This document shows positions 8,342 through 17,525 of a stretch of DNA of 44,449 nt, one piece after another. The notes under the pieces are model-generated. The model saw only the letters and a program-made list of their open reading frames with translations. It had not been told where the DNA came from and searched no databases. Both the position numbers and the translations under genes were made by a program. Location of the stretch: contig JAGWVE010000011.1 in assembly GCA_018971025.1 (NCBI GenBank), positions 1 to 44,449 of the forward strand, read 5' to 3'. Source of the DNA: Bacteroidota bacterium (lineage in GTDB: Bacteria; Bacteroidota; Bacteroidia; Chitinophagales; Chitinophagaceae). Each line of letters opens with the position of its first letter. Positions within the stretch are counted from its first letter, which is position 1.

Positions 8342-9379
8342 ATGAAAAACCTTTCCATTCAGCAGTTGGCAGCCTTTGCTGCAGCTATTATTGCGCTTAG
8401 TTTTTCTGTTATCATAGGATTTATTTACCATAGCTGGGTTCAGTTTGCCATTACGTTTTTTATTGCAGGTATTGCCTCTTATTTATTAATCCGTTATGTT
8501 TTTGAGATTTTTGTAAACCGCAAAATCAAACTCATTTACAAACTTATTTACCAAACAAAAGCCACTAAAAGAGAAGAGACTTATTACAAATATATTTTAC
8601 CAAAAAAAGAACTGGATGAGGTAGGAGACGAAGTTGTGCAGTGGGCTGAGCAGCGAAGCGCCGAAATCGAGCAACTTAAAACCAACGAAAATTACCGCAA
8701 AGAATTTTTACAAAACTTATCGCACGAAATTAAAACACCCATTTTTGCGATTCAGGGCTATGTAGATACTTTATTAGATGGCGCACTAGAAAGCCCGGAA
8801 ACGGCCGTTCGCTTCTTAAAAAATGCTTCTAAAAATGTAGACCGGATGGTGAATCTGGTTAAAGATCTAGATGAAATTGCAAAGCTTGAAATGGGAGAAC
8901 AGCCGCTCAACAAAGACTTTTTTATTGCTCAAGATTTAATCAAAGAAGTGTTTGACGCTTTGTCTATTAAGGCCGCCAAGCAAAATATAAGTTGCAGTTT
9001 CAAAAAAGGATCTGAGGGTCAAACCATGGTGTTTGCCGACAAAGAAAAAATCAGACAAGTACTTAATAATTTAGTGGTCAATGCTTCTAAGTATGGAAAG
9101 CAAGACGGATCTATTGTAGCTAGTGTGTACAAAACAGACCCCGATCATGTACTTATTGAAATTAGTGATGACGGCATTGGCATTGCAGAAGAACATTTAT
9201 CCCGCATTTTTGAACGCTTTTATAGAACCGATAAAGGACGTAGTAGGGATGCAGGTGGCGCCGGCATTGGACTTGCGATATGCAAACACATTGTGGAAGC
9301 GCATGGTCAAACCATACATGTACGCAGTAAATTAGATATTGGTACTACTATTGGTTTTACGCTTGCAACCAGCGCATAA
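8342..9379 (+). CDS. Membrane sensor histidine kinase, PhoR-like
   Basis: A 345-aa kinase that should phosphorylate the upstream response regulator. Two adjacent membrane helices (about residues 8-28 and 33-56) leave almost no periplasmic loop, so sensing is probably within the membrane or cytoplasm. A short linker leads to the HisKA dimerisation domain with H128 in FLQNLSHEIKTP. The HATPase_c domain shows the N box (VLNNLVVNASKYGK), G1 (DDGIGIAEEH), the F box (FERFYR) and G2 (GGAGIGLAICKHI). All catalytic boxes are intact. It forms an operon with the regulator at 8-bp spacing. A TAATTTGCAG string lies in the gap and may be coincidental. Confidence 0.94.
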   Translation: MKNLSIQQLAAFAAAIIALSFSVIIGFIYHSWVQFAITFFIAGIASYLLIRYVFEIFVNRKIKLIYKLIYQTKATKREETYYKYILPKKELDEVGDEVVQWAEQRSAEIEQLKTNENYRKEFLQNLSHEIKTPIFAIQGYVDTLLDGALESPETAVRFLKNASKNVDRMVNLVKDLDEIAKLEMGEQPLNKDFFIAQDLIKEVFDALSIKAAKQNISCSFKKGSEGQTMVFADKEKIRQVLNNLVVNASKYGKQDGSIVASVYKTDPDHVLIEISDDGIGIAEEHLSRIFERFYRTDKGRSRDAGGAGIGLAICKHIVEAHGQTIHVRSKLDIGTTIGFTLATSA

Positions 9380-9435
9380 TTCTTTTTCTTTATTCCCAAT
9401 CTCTGCCTAATTTGCAGGCATAATACGCATATCAA

Positions 9436-10473
9436 ATGGCAAAAATTTTAGTAACGGGTGGTTGTGGTTACATTGGCTCTCATACCATTGTAGATCTATT
9501 AGCAAATGGTTTTGAAGTTATTTCAATAGACAATTTTTCAAGGTCTTCTAATTATGCAGTTGCAGCCATAGAAAAAATTACAGGTAAGCGTGTTAAAAAT
9601 TACGAAGTAGACTTAAAAAATTTTGACGATACACTGGCGGTTTTTCAGGAAAACCCTGATATCGCTGGTATCATTCACTTTGCAGCGTATAAAGCAGTAG
9701 GTGAGTCGGTACAAGAGCCTTTGTTTTATTATGAAAATAATATTGGATCACTCGTAAACATTTTAAAGTGTGTGCAGGAATTTGATATTCCTCATTTTGT
9801 CTTTTCATCTTCATGTACCGTGTATGGCAATCCGGATGCATCACCAGTAACTGAAAATTCAGAAGTTAAAAAAGCAGAATCGCCTTATGGTGCAACCAAG
9901 CAAATGGGTGAAGAAATACTTCAAAACATTGCTGCTGCGGGCGGTGCAAATGTTATTTTGCTTCGTTATTTTAATCCAGTAGGTGCACACCCTTCTGCAC
10001 TGATAGGTGAACTTCCTATTGGTAGACCACAAAACTTAGTACCTGCTATTACGCAAACAGCCATAGGTAAACTACCTAAAATGATGGTGTATGGCAATGA
10101 CTATCCAACACGTGATGGTAGTTGCATCAGAGACTATATTCATGTTTGTGATATTGCTAGCGCACATACACTTGCGCTACAATATTTATTAGCAGATAAA
10201 AATGCTGAGGCCTGTGAAGTATTTAATTTAGGAACAGGAAATGGTATTTCTGTACTTGAAGCCATTCAAACTTTTGAAGCAGTTAGTGGGACTGCACTAA
10301 ATTATGAAATCGGTCCACGCAGGGCTGGCGATATTGTGGCTATTTATGCCAACAATGAAAAAGCCATTCATAAACTTGGTTGGAAAATCAATTACACTAT
10401 TGAGGATATGATGCGCACGGCTTGGGCATGGGAAAAAGAAGTGCAGTTAAAAGAATCGATTGCAAAAAACTAG
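9436..10473 (+). CDS. galE: UDP-glucose 4-epimerase
   Basis: A 345-aa SDR-family enzyme that interconverts UDP-glucose and UDP-galactose with bound NAD. The N-terminal Rossmann motif is GGCGYIGSH. The catalytic serine region is FSSSCTVYG (about 123-131), and the catalytic pair is Y151 and K155 in YGATK. The substrate-side block RYFNPVGAHPS and the C-terminal GRRAGD-like element (here RRAGDIVAIYAN) are present. Length is standard. It stands alone, convergent with prfA 1 bp away, with an imperfect -7-like TAATTTG at 9408-9414. It probably supplies sugar precursors for surface polysaccharide. Confidence 0.97.
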   Translation: MAKILVTGGCGYIGSHTIVDLLANGFEVISIDNFSRSSNYAVAAIEKITGKRVKNYEVDLKNFDDTLAVFQENPDIAGIIHFAAYKAVGESVQEPLFYYENNIGSLVNILKCVQEFDIPHFVFSSSCTVYGNPDASPVTENSEVKKAESPYGATKQMGEEILQNIAAAGGANVILLRYFNPVGAHPSALIGELPIGRPQNLVPAITQTAIGKLPKMMVYGNDYPTRDGSCIRDYIHVCDIASAHTLALQYLLADKNAEACEVFNLGTGNGISVLEAIQTFEAVSGTALNYEIGPRRAGDIVAIYANNEKAIHKLGWKINYTIEDMMRTAWAWEKEVQLKESIAKN

Positions 10474-10474
10474 T

Positions 10475-11536
10475 TTATTGCACAAGCATTTTTTCGGCGT
10501 TTTCTGCCATTTGTAATGCTTCAATAAATTCATCAATTTCACCTCCCACAACTGCGTCTAAGTTATACGAAGTTAAACCAATGCGGTGGTCTGTAACCCT
10601 TCCCTGTGGCCAGTTGTAGGTTCTTATCTTGGCACTTCTATCGCCGGTACTTACGAGTGTTTTACGCCTTGTAGAAATTTCCTCTTCTTGTTTGCGCACC
10701 TGCTCTTCGTATAATTTAGTACGAAGCATATTCATTGCTTTTTCGCGGTTACCAAGTTGCGATCTTTCTGTTTGACAAACTACCACAACGCCGGTAGGAA
10801 TATGCGTTAAAAAAACTTTGGTTTCTACTTTGTTTACGTTTTGTCCACCCGCACCACCACTTCTCGCGGTTTCCATTTTTACATCACTCTCTTTTAATTC
10901 AAAATCCACTTCTTCGGCTTCAGGCATTACCGCAACAGTTGCTGCCGATGTATGCACGCGACCTTGCGTTTCTGTGTTAGGAACACGTTGCACACGGTGT
11001 ACTCCACTTTCAAATTTGAGGGTACCATACACGTCTTCTCCCGTTACTTCAAGTATCACTTCTTTGTAACCTCCAACGGTACCTTCACTTTCACTCACGA
11101 TGGCCGTTTTCCAACCTTTTTTAGCACAGTAGCGTAAGTACATACCTAATAAATCACCAGCAAATAAACTGGCTTCATCTCCACCAGTTCCAGCTCTGAT
11201 TTCTAAAATGGCATTTTTATCGTCCTGCGGATCTTTAGGAATTAAAAGCTTGGTTAAAGTAGCTTCTAATTGTTCTTTTTGCGTTTCTAAATCTGGTAGT
11301 TCCATTTTTGCCAATTCACGCATGTCTTCATCACTACTATTCTGGCTCTCTTTGGCAAATGCATAATCGGCAAGTACCCTTACATATTTTTCGTAAGGCT
11401 GTACAATTTTTTCTAATGAACGGTATTCCTTACTGTATGCTCCAAACTGTTTTTGGTCATTGATAATTTCGGGGTTGGTGAGGGCAATGCCTACCTGGTC
11501 AAAACGTGCTTTTATGGCTTCTAACTTATCGAGCAT
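10475..11536 (-). CDS. prfA: Peptide chain release factor 1
   Basis: A 353-aa class I release factor that hydrolyses peptidyl-tRNA at UAA and UAG. The GGQ catalytic motif is at 230-232 in [11 protein letters not shown]. The anticodon-like tripeptide is PNT at 186-188 in VPNTETQGR, which fits the P-x-T of RF1 and not the SPF of RF2. The N-terminal coiled coil (about 1-100) and the RF-1 core are both complete. There is no in-frame stop that would suggest the programmed frameshift of RF2. It has its own -7 box at 11563-11570 and is divergent from the D-aminoacylase gene. No prmC methyltransferase gene lies beside it. Confidence 0.97.
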   Translation of the reverse strand: MLDKLEAIKARFDQVGIALTNPEIINDQKQFGAYSKEYRSLEKIVQPYEKYVRVLADYAFAKESQNSSDEDMRELAKMELPDLETQKEQLEATLTKLLIPKDPQDDKNAILEIRAGTGGDEASLFAGDLLGMYLRYCAKKGWKTAIVSESEGTVGGYKEVILEVTGEDVYGTLKFESGVHRVQRVPNTETQGRVHTSAATVAVMPEAEEVDFELKESDVKMETARSGGAGGQNVNKVETKVFLTHIPTGVVVVCQTERSQLGNREKAMNMLRTKLYEEQVRKQEEEISTRRKTLVSTGDRSAKIRTYNWPQGRVTDHRIGLTSYNLDAVVGGEIDEFIEALQMAENAEKMLVQ

Positions 11537-11562
11537 AGGGAATTGTAGTTCTTATTGGAGGG

Positions 11563-11570
11563 CAAATTTA
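11563..11570 (-). promoter_or_regulatory. Bacteroidota -7 box for prfA
   Basis: On the minus strand this reads TAAATTTG, an exact TAnnTTTG match, 26 bases before the prfA ATG. A TTG lies 21 bp upstream of it, close to the usual 19-bp spacing. Confidence 0.5.
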
Positions 11571-11629
11571 CGTTATTCAGGTGGAGATTTTCAACCTAAA
11601 TGAGCCTAAAGAATACTTATCTTCCCGTA

Positions 11630-11637
11630 TAATTTTG
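11630..11637 (+). promoter_or_regulatory. -7 box almost touching the D-aminoacylase ATG
   Basis: TAATTTTG is an exact TAnnTTTG match. Only 5 bases separate it from the ATG at 11643, so transcription should start at or very near the start codon. The GTG at 11637 overlaps the box and is therefore unlikely to be the start. Confidence 0.5.
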
Positions 11638-11642
11638 TGAAT

Positions 11643-13223
11643 ATGCGTCATAAACTCACTTCGTTCCTTGCTTTCATTGTTTTTATAGCCCTTTCGGCAC
11701 AGGCACAAATGCCTAGCCAAACTGCTGATATCCTTATTAAAAATGCCAAAATTTTGGATGGCACGGGTAATTCATGGTTTTACGGCGACATTGCTGTGGG
11801 TGGCGGCAAAATTATTCAAATTGGAAAATTAGCTGGCTGGAATGCAAAAAAAGTAATTGATGCGACGGGTTTGATTGCTGCCCCAGGCTTTATTGATGTC
11901 CACACGCATATCGAGGGCGACGAGGTTAAAAATCCGGAAGCCACAAATTTTATTTATGATGGCGTTACAACAGTTGTTACAGGAAATTGTGGTTTATCGG
12001 AAGCAAATATTGGAAGATACCTGCGTAAAATTGATAGCCTGCATACTTCTATAAATGTGGCGGCACTGATAGGTCATAACGATGTAAGAAAAGCGGTGAT
12101 GGGCCGCGCTAGTAGAAACCCTACCGAAGCTGAAATGCAGTCCATGGAAAATATTGTGGATCAGGCCATGCGCGATGGAGCAGTGGGCATGTCTACAGGG
12201 CTCATTTATATTCCGGGAACCTATTCTACCACTGAAGAAATTGTACGATTGGCAAAAGTAGCATCAAAATATGGAGGTGTTTACGCTTCACATATGCGTG
12301 ATGAAGGTGATAGCGTAGTTGCTGCCATTGAAGAAGCATTGTACATTGGCAGAACCGCAAAAATGCCCGTACAAATTTCACATTTTAAATTAAGTGGGCA
12401 ACAAAACTGGGGAAGAAGTAGCGTAACCATTCCACTCATTATAAATGCAAGAAAAGAAGGGCTTGATGTAACCATCGATCAATATCCATATACGGCAAGT
12501 AGTACTTCGTTGAGTACGCTCATTCCAGATTGGGTACTCGCAGATGGTCAAGACTCAATAGTAGCAAGGCTTGCAAGGCCTTCCGTGCGTAAAGAAGTGG
12601 CCCGTTATATGCGCGCAAAACTTGCAAAAAGAAAATTAAAACATTTTAGTTATCCGGTAGTAGCCAACTACAATGCTGACACTTCTTTAAATGGAAAAAG
12701 CATTGAAGAAGTGAATACGCTACTTGGAAAAAAACATACAGCAAAAGAGGAAGCAGAAACCATTATTCAAATGATGGAAAAAGGTGGTGCTTCGATGGTG
12801 TTTCATGGTATGAGTGAAGCAGATGTAAAAGCCATTATGCGTTATCCATTTAACATGTTTGCTTCTGATGCTAGCATTCGTGTGTACAAAGAAGGTAATC
12901 CGCATCCAAGAGGATATGGTACCAATGCAAGAGTCCTAAAAAAATATGTGCGTGAAGAAAACGTAATAACTTTAGAAGAAGCTGTAAGACGCATGACATC
13001 ACTGCCTGCACAAAAATTTGGCTTTACCAATAGGGGCTTGCTGCGTCAAAATTTTGCTGCCGATATTGTTTTATTTAATGAAGCAGAAGTAGGTGATAAG
13101 GCCGAGTATAAAAATCCACACCAATACGCCACGGGGTTTAATTACGTTATTGTAAATGGTGTTGTTACCGTTGACGCTGGTGTGCATACGGGTGCTAGAG
13201 CAGGGGTTGCTATCAGAAAATAA
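11643..13223 (+). CDS. Secreted N-acyl-D-amino-acid deacylase (D-aminoacylase), amidohydrolase superfamily
   Basis: A 526-aa metal-dependent hydrolase that releases D-amino acids from N-acyl-D-amino acids. The signal peptide (MRHKLTSFLAFIVFIALSAQ) places it in the periplasm or outside. The metal motif is H87-x-H89 in VHTHIEGD. It is followed 27 residues later by C116 in TGNCGLSE, the same spacing as the H69-C96 metal ligands of characterised D-aminoacylase. Later metal or catalytic positions appear in ASHMRDEG, QISHFKLSG and MFASDASIR. The start is set at the ATG at 11643 because the alternative GTG at 11637 lies inside the promoter box. It ends 1 bp from the convergent serine hydrolase gene. 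A role in recycling D-amino-acid peptides from cell wall is plausible but inferred. Confidence 0.9.
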   Translation: MRHKLTSFLAFIVFIALSAQAQMPSQTADILIKNAKILDGTGNSWFYGDIAVGGGKIIQIGKLAGWNAKKVIDATGLIAAPGFIDVHTHIEGDEVKNPEATNFIYDGVTTVVTGNCGLSEANIGRYLRKIDSLHTSINVAALIGHNDVRKAVMGRASRNPTEAEMQSMENIVDQAMRDGAVGMSTGLIYIPGTYSTTEEIVRLAKVASKYGGVYASHMRDEGDSVVAAIEEALYIGRTAKMPVQISHFKLSGQQNWGRSSVTIPLIINARKEGLDVTIDQYPYTASSTSLSTLIPDWVLADGQDSIVARLARPSVRKEVARYMRAKLAKRKLKHFSYPVVANYNADTSLNGKSIEEVNTLLGKKHTAKEEAETIIQMMEKGGASMVFHGMSEADVKAIMRYPFNMFASDASIRVYKEGNPHPRGYGTNARVLKKYVREENVITLEEAVRRMTSLPAQKFGFTNRGLLRQNFAADIVLFNEAEVGDKAEYKNPHQYATGFNYVIVNGVVTVDAGVHTGARAGVAIRK

Positions 13224-13224
13224 T

Positions 13225-14781
13225 TTACTCCTCTATATGCTTTTGAAAGCTAATATGGTACTCCTGTATTTGTGTAGGGTTTGTAGGCGTTAGCGTGATA
13301 CTAATTTTGATGGTTCCGTTTTTTGCATGGATATAATAATAACCGCGCAGTTCGTTTTCCGGCATAAAATTTCCTGGCCCACTAATAGGTCCTGCAGCAT
13401 CAAAAATTAAACTCGCTTCTTTAATTAATGCGTCTATTTTATAATCATCAAAAAAGTTTTCTGCAAATAAATTGGAGGCCGCTGCATTTTTCCAGCTAGG
13501 TAAAAGCGCTGTAAGTTTTGATTGTGCATTTTTTAATGCCTCAGATGCCGGTAAAATTCTGGGTTGTAAATCTACAGTTCCCATTCTTAAAATAGTATCA
13601 ATCACCATGGTGTTTAATACAGCAGTTGGCGCATAGGTTACATTTGCAAGTAATATAACGCCAAGTCCATATTCTGGAAGGATTCTCCAATTGCTCCCAA
13701 ATCCAGGAAGGCCACCGCTATGCGCAATACTGGTTCTGCCCGTGCAATCTTTTAACCAACTCAGTCCATAACCATATGCAGTGCTGGTTGCGCAGCTTCT
13801 ACCAGAAGGATATTTGTAAGTTGCATTGAGTCCAATAAATCTACTAGGCTGGTGCATTTCTCTAATGGAGCTCCTACTAATAGGTCCAGTGCTAGGCCCG
13901 TTTCGCGCAGGCCATGCGTCTAGATGAAGCGATACATATTTACTAAATGATTCGAGACTTGTAATCATGCCACCCATGGCGCCATAAATACCATCATGTA
14001 ATAAAGGTTCTTCTTTCCAATTGTTATTGATCCAGCGGTAACCGTGCGCGAGTTTAGCATCTTCAATGTCAGAAAATTCCCAACTAGCTTCCATGTTAAG
14101 TGGCTTCCAAATATTTTCTCTGATATACGCGCCATAATTTTTACCCGTTACTTTTTCTATGATATAGCCAAGCATGGTAAAACCTAGGTTGCTATATTCA
14201 TAAGACAATGCAGTAGCGGTAGAAAAATGAATTCCTTTTTTGATGAGCGCCATTAATGCTTGAGGTGTCTTTTCTAATTGACGATCGCCCCATGGATTGT
14301 CTTCAGGAAATCCTGCCGAGTGTGTGAGTAAATCTCTAATGGTAATAGGCGCAGCATCTGAAGTGAGCGCTTGATTTTTTAATTCAGGAATGTACTTGCT
14401 AGCTTTATCGTCGAGTCTTAATTTGCCCTCATCCCTTAATTTTAAAATTGCCATCGCCGTAAAACTTTTAGACATGGAAGCAATTCTAAACATGCTTTTG
14501 CTAGTAGCAGGTGTTTTATTTTCCAGGTTGGTATACCCACCACTTGTTGTATATACGAGCTTTCCATCCAGAACAATGCCAAAACTATAGCCCGGAAAAT
14601 GATTTTCTACCGCATAATTTTGAACCATTTTTTCAACCACCGGAAATGCGATACGCAATTTTTCTAAACGGTTGCTGTCTTTAAAATAAGGAGGTTGATA
14701 ACCCACTTGTGCAGCAATAAAAAATGGTAGCAACCCAAAAGCTGCTACCATTTTAAATATGAATACTTTATTTTGTTGCAT
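13225..14781 (-). CDS. Exported serine hydrolase, beta-lactamase/peptidase S12 family
   Basis: A 518-aa protein with an N-terminal signal sequence (about residues 8-24, ending AAQ). The penicillin-binding fold has its three active-site motifs: S102-M-S-K105 (SxxK), Y196-S-N198 (YxN) and HSGG in AHSGGLPGFGSNW. This set is typical of class C-like serine hydrolases, esterases and D-Ala-D-Ala peptidases, which act on D-amino-acid or ester substrates. The C-terminal about 130 residues form a separate lipocalin-like beta segment common in these proteins. It overlaps the stop of the upstream Bax-inhibitor gene by one base (TAATG), so the two are translationally coupled. Resistance function should not be assumed from the fold. 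Confidence 0.9.
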   Translation of the reverse strand: MQQNKVFIFKMVAAFGLLPFFIAAQVGYQPPYFKDSNRLEKLRIAFPVVEKMVQNYAVENHFPGYSFGIVLDGKLVYTTSGGYTNLENKTPATSKSMFRIASMSKSFTAMAILKLRDEGKLRLDDKASKYIPELKNQALTSDAAPITIRDLLTHSAGFPEDNPWGDRQLEKTPQALMALIKKGIHFSTATALSYEYSNLGFTMLGYIIEKVTGKNYGAYIRENIWKPLNMEASWEFSDIEDAKLAHGYRWINNNWKEEPLLHDGIYGAMGGMITSLESFSKYVSLHLDAWPARNGPSTGPISRSSIREMHQPSRFIGLNATYKYPSGRSCATSTAYGYGLSWLKDCTGRTSIAHSGGLPGFGSNWRILPEYGLGVILLANVTYAPTAVLNTMVIDTILRMGTVDLQPRILPASEALKNAQSKLTALLPSWKNAAASNLFAENFFDDYKIDALIKEASLIFDAAGPISGPGNFMPENELRGYYYIHAKNGTIKISITLTPTNPTQIQEYHISFQKHIEE

Positions 14782-15539
14782 TAATCTCTGCTTGATAGTT
14801 TACTAAGTAATCTTAAGATTTCTAAATATAACCATACGATGGTTACCATTAAACCAAAAGCTGCATACCACTCCATAAATTGAGGAGCACCTCTCTCGGC
14901 ACCTTGTTCAATCATATCAAAATCTAAAATTAAATTAAGGGCAGCAATCGCTACAATAAATAAGCTAATGCCAATACTTAACATAGAGTTATCTCTTACA
15001 AAACTTACGTCAACACCAAATAAACCAAGTATCCATGTAAGTAAATAAAAAATAGCAATACCTAGCATCGCGCTCATGATCATGGACTTAAATTTTTCGG
15101 TGGCCTTAATTACCCTGAAATTGTAGAGTAAAAACATTGCAACCGCTACGCCAAATGTTAAGCCTACAGCTTGAACCACAATGCCAGGATAAAAGGCATC
15201 GTTAAACACTTTAGAAATAGCCCCTAAAAATAAACCTTCGAGAATTGCATAAGCGGGTGCCAATGCTGGTGCCCAATTGGGTTTAAATGTGATGGCTATT
15301 GCGGTAATAAAACCACCTATAACACCCACAATCATAAGTGTTTGTGCGAGTGAAGGATTGTTTTGATCAATTAAGTGCCAAGTGTAGCCTGCGCCAGCAA
15401 TTACACCAATTAACATGAGTCCAAATTTGTTCATGGTGCCTCTAACCGACATGGTTCCCTGCGCATTTGCAGATGCATGCCCAACTTTGTCAAACATTTT
15501 TTCTGAAAGGGTAGGATTTCCTGATTCAAATAGTGCCAT
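14781..15539 (-). CDS. Bax inhibitor-1/YccA-family membrane protein
   Basis: A 252-aa integral membrane protein with a soluble N-terminal stretch (MALFESGNPTLSEKMF) and seven hydrophobic segments between about residues 38 and 248. The order and the block NLILDFDMIEQGAERGAP near the C-terminus match the BI-1/YccA family, whose characterised members leak calcium or modulate membrane proteases such as FtsH. I place the start at the ATG at 15537-15539. The longer frame beginning with a TTG at 15563 would start inside the TATATTTG promoter box. Its stop overlaps the start of the S12 hydrolase gene, so both come from one transcript. The substrate is unknown. Confidence 0.9.
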   Translation of the reverse strand: MALFESGNPTLSEKMFDKVGHASANAQGTMSVRGTMNKFGLMLIGVIAGAGYTWHLIDQNNPSLAQTLMIVGVIGGFITAIAITFKPNWAPALAPAYAILEGLFLGAISKVFNDAFYPGIVVQAVGLTFGVAVAMFLLYNFRVIKATEKFKSMIMSAMLGIAIFYLLTWILGLFGVDVSFVRDNSMLSIGISLFIVAIAALNLILDFDMIEQGAERGAPQFMEWYAAFGLMVTIVWLYLEILRLLSKLSSRD

Positions 15540-15560
15540 GGTTGTTTCATTTTTGTTACC

Positions 15561-15568
15561 CAAATATA
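15561..15568 (-). promoter_or_regulatory. -7 box for the BI-1/serine hydrolase operon
   Basis: The minus strand reads TATATTTG, an exact TAnnTTTG match, 21 bases before the ATG at 15539. It rules against the TTG at 15563 as the start codon. Confidence 0.5.
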
Positions 15569-15625
15569 CAATAAGATTTATTTTAATAAACGCCTCTTTT
15601 CAATACTTTAACAGATAAAAAACCA

Positions 15626-15656
15626 TTTGTTTCCTCCTTAGTAAATTGTAACTTTA
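15626..15656 (+). promoter_or_regulatory. Promoter of the 2-oxoacid oxidoreductase gene
   Basis: TTTG at 15626-15629 is followed after exactly 19 bp by TAACTTTA at 15649-15656. This matches the Bacteroidota TTTG-N19-TAnnTTTG layout except for the last base. The ATG lies 17 bases downstream. Confidence 0.6.
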
Positions 15657-15673
15657 CCGCACAATAGAAGCTC

Positions 15674-17521
15674 ATGGAAAAGAAGGAAACTTTACTGCAG
15701 GACGTTGTTATAAAATTTGCTGGTGACAGTGGAGACGGTATGCAATTAACGGGTCAACAGTTTACCAATAACACTGCGTTACTGGGTATTGACCTGGCAA
15801 CTTTTCCAGACTTCCCCGCCGAAATTCGTGCCCCTATCGGTACCCTTCCGGGTGTGAGTGGATTCCAATTACGTTTTTCTAGTGACCGCGTTTTTACGCC
15901 TGGTGATGATTGTGATGTGCTTGTTGCCATGAACGCCGCTGCTTTAAAAGTGAATTTAAAATCCATAAAAAAAGGCGGAAAAATAATTGCGAATGTAGAT
16001 GGGTTTGATGCTAAAAATTTACGCTTAGCCAATTACCCAGATGGCGTGAACCCATTGGAGGACGGCAGTTTGGAGGATTTTGAACTCATTAAAGTGGACG
16101 TTACCAAACTTACCCGTGAGGCATTAAAAGATTTTACTGATTTAGGCACCAAAGAAAGAGACCGTGCAAAAAACATGTTTGTATTAGGTCTTATTTATTG
16201 GATGTACAATAGAAATCTAGACAACACCATTACTTTCTTGAATGAAAAGTTTGGTAAAAAAGACACCATCCTTCAAAGTAATATTAAAGTGTTGCAAGCT
16301 GGTTTTAATTATGGCGATACCACCGAAACTTTTTCGAGCCGTTACCGTGTAGAAAAAGCTAAAATGGTACCCGGAACCTACCGCAGTATTATGGGCAACC
16401 AGGCACTTGCGATGGGTTTGATTGCTGCTGGCCAAACTTCTGGTTTGCCTATATTTCTAGGCACATACCCAATTACCCCCGCTTCCGATATTTTACACGA
16501 GCTTAGTAAGCATAAGGCTTTTGGAATTAAAACCTTCCAGGCCGAAGATGAAATTGCTGGTATATCTGCAGCCATTGGTGCTAGTTATGGCGGTTCTTTA
16601 GGCGTAACTACTACATCAGGGCCGGGTATGGCGCTTAAAACAGAGGCGATGGGCCTTGCTGTTATGTTAGAAATTCCACTTGTAATTATAAATATTCAAC
16701 GTGGCGGTCCTTCCACCGGACTTCCTACCAAAACAGAGCAGAGTGATTTGCTCCAAGCCTATTATGGGCGTAACGGCGAATGTCCAATGCCAATAGTTGC
16801 TTCTTCTACCCCAAGTGATTGTTTTGATGCCGCATATGAAGCGGTGCGCATTGCTGTACAACACATGACGCCCGTTATTTTATTAAGTGATGGATATATT
16901 GCTAATGGTGCTGAGCCTTGGAAATTTCCTGTAGCCGCAGATTTAGCCCCTATTAAAGTTTCGTTTAAAACAACACTTGATGAAGGGGAAACGAAATTCA
17001 TGCCGTATAAAAGAGACGAAAAATTGGTACGTCCATGGGCAGTGCCAGGTACGCCAGGATTTGAACACCGCATTGGTGGTATCGAAAAACAAGACATTAC
17101 AGGTAACGTAAATTACGAGCCAGAAAATCACCAGCATATGGTGAATACCCGTCAGGCTAAAGTAGATATGATTGCCAATTATATTCCACTGCAACAATTA
17201 GATAGTGGCGCAGCAACAGGTAAAGTATTGATACTAGGATGGGGTTCTACTTATGGTGCGATTAAAACGGCTGTTACAGAATTACAAGCAGCTGGCCATG
17301 CAGTAAGCCATGCACATATTAAATACATGCGTCCTTTCCCTAAAAATTTAGGAAGCATTATTGCAGGATTTGATAAAGTATTAATCCCTGAAATTAACAA
17401 TGGTCAACTCATTAAAATAATTAGAGACCAGTATTTAGTAGATGCAAAAGGGTACAATAAGGTGATGGGTATTCCAATCACCAAAGGTGAAATTATAGAG
17501 ACCGTATTAAATATGCTTTAA
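15674..17521 (+). CDS. korA: 2-oxoacid:ferredoxin oxidoreductase, fused gamma-alpha subunit
   Basis: A 615-aa protein. The N-terminal gamma domain (about residues 1-195) starts with IKFAGDSGDGMQLTGQQF. The alpha domain (about 225-615) contains TYPITPASD, the EDEIAGISAAIGASYGG block and SGPGMALKTEAMG, which bind the pyrophosphate part of thiamine diphosphate. It ends with a transketolase C-like domain. Such fused subunits pair with a beta subunit that carries the ThDP core and the iron-sulfur cluster. Together they oxidise 2-oxoglutarate (or another 2-oxoacid) to the acyl-CoA and reduce ferredoxin. Here the next gene is a convergent small ORF and no beta subunit gene is present. The precise 2-oxoacid is therefore not certain. 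It has its own promoter at 15626-15656. Confidence 0.9.
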   Translation: MEKKETLLQDVVIKFAGDSGDGMQLTGQQFTNNTALLGIDLATFPDFPAEIRAPIGTLPGVSGFQLRFSSDRVFTPGDDCDVLVAMNAAALKVNLKSIKKGGKIIANVDGFDAKNLRLANYPDGVNPLEDGSLEDFELIKVDVTKLTREALKDFTDLGTKERDRAKNMFVLGLIYWMYNRNLDNTITFLNEKFGKKDTILQSNIKVLQAGFNYGDTTETFSSRYRVEKAKMVPGTYRSIMGNQALAMGLIAAGQTSGLPIFLGTYPITPASDILHELSKHKAFGIKTFQAEDEIAGISAAIGASYGGSLGVTTTSGPGMALKTEAMGLAVMLEIPLVIINIQRGGPSTGLPTKTEQSDLLQAYYGRNGECPMPIVASSTPSDCFDAAYEAVRIAVQHMTPVILLSDGYIANGAEPWKFPVAADLAPIKVSFKTTLDEGETKFMPYKRDEKLVRPWAVPGTPGFEHRIGGIEKQDITGNVNYEPENHQHMVNTRQAKVDMIANYIPLQQLDSGAATGKVLILGWGSTYGAIKTAVTELQAAGHAVSHAHIKYMRPFPKNLGSIIAGFDKVLIPEINNGQLIKIIRDQYLVDAKGYNKVMGIPITKGEIIETVLNML

Positions 17522-17525
17522 TAGA

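Noticed and set aside
11637..11642. GTG as start of the D-aminoacylase
   Set aside because: It is part of the TAATTTTG promoter box; the ATG at 11643 gives a normal signal peptide.
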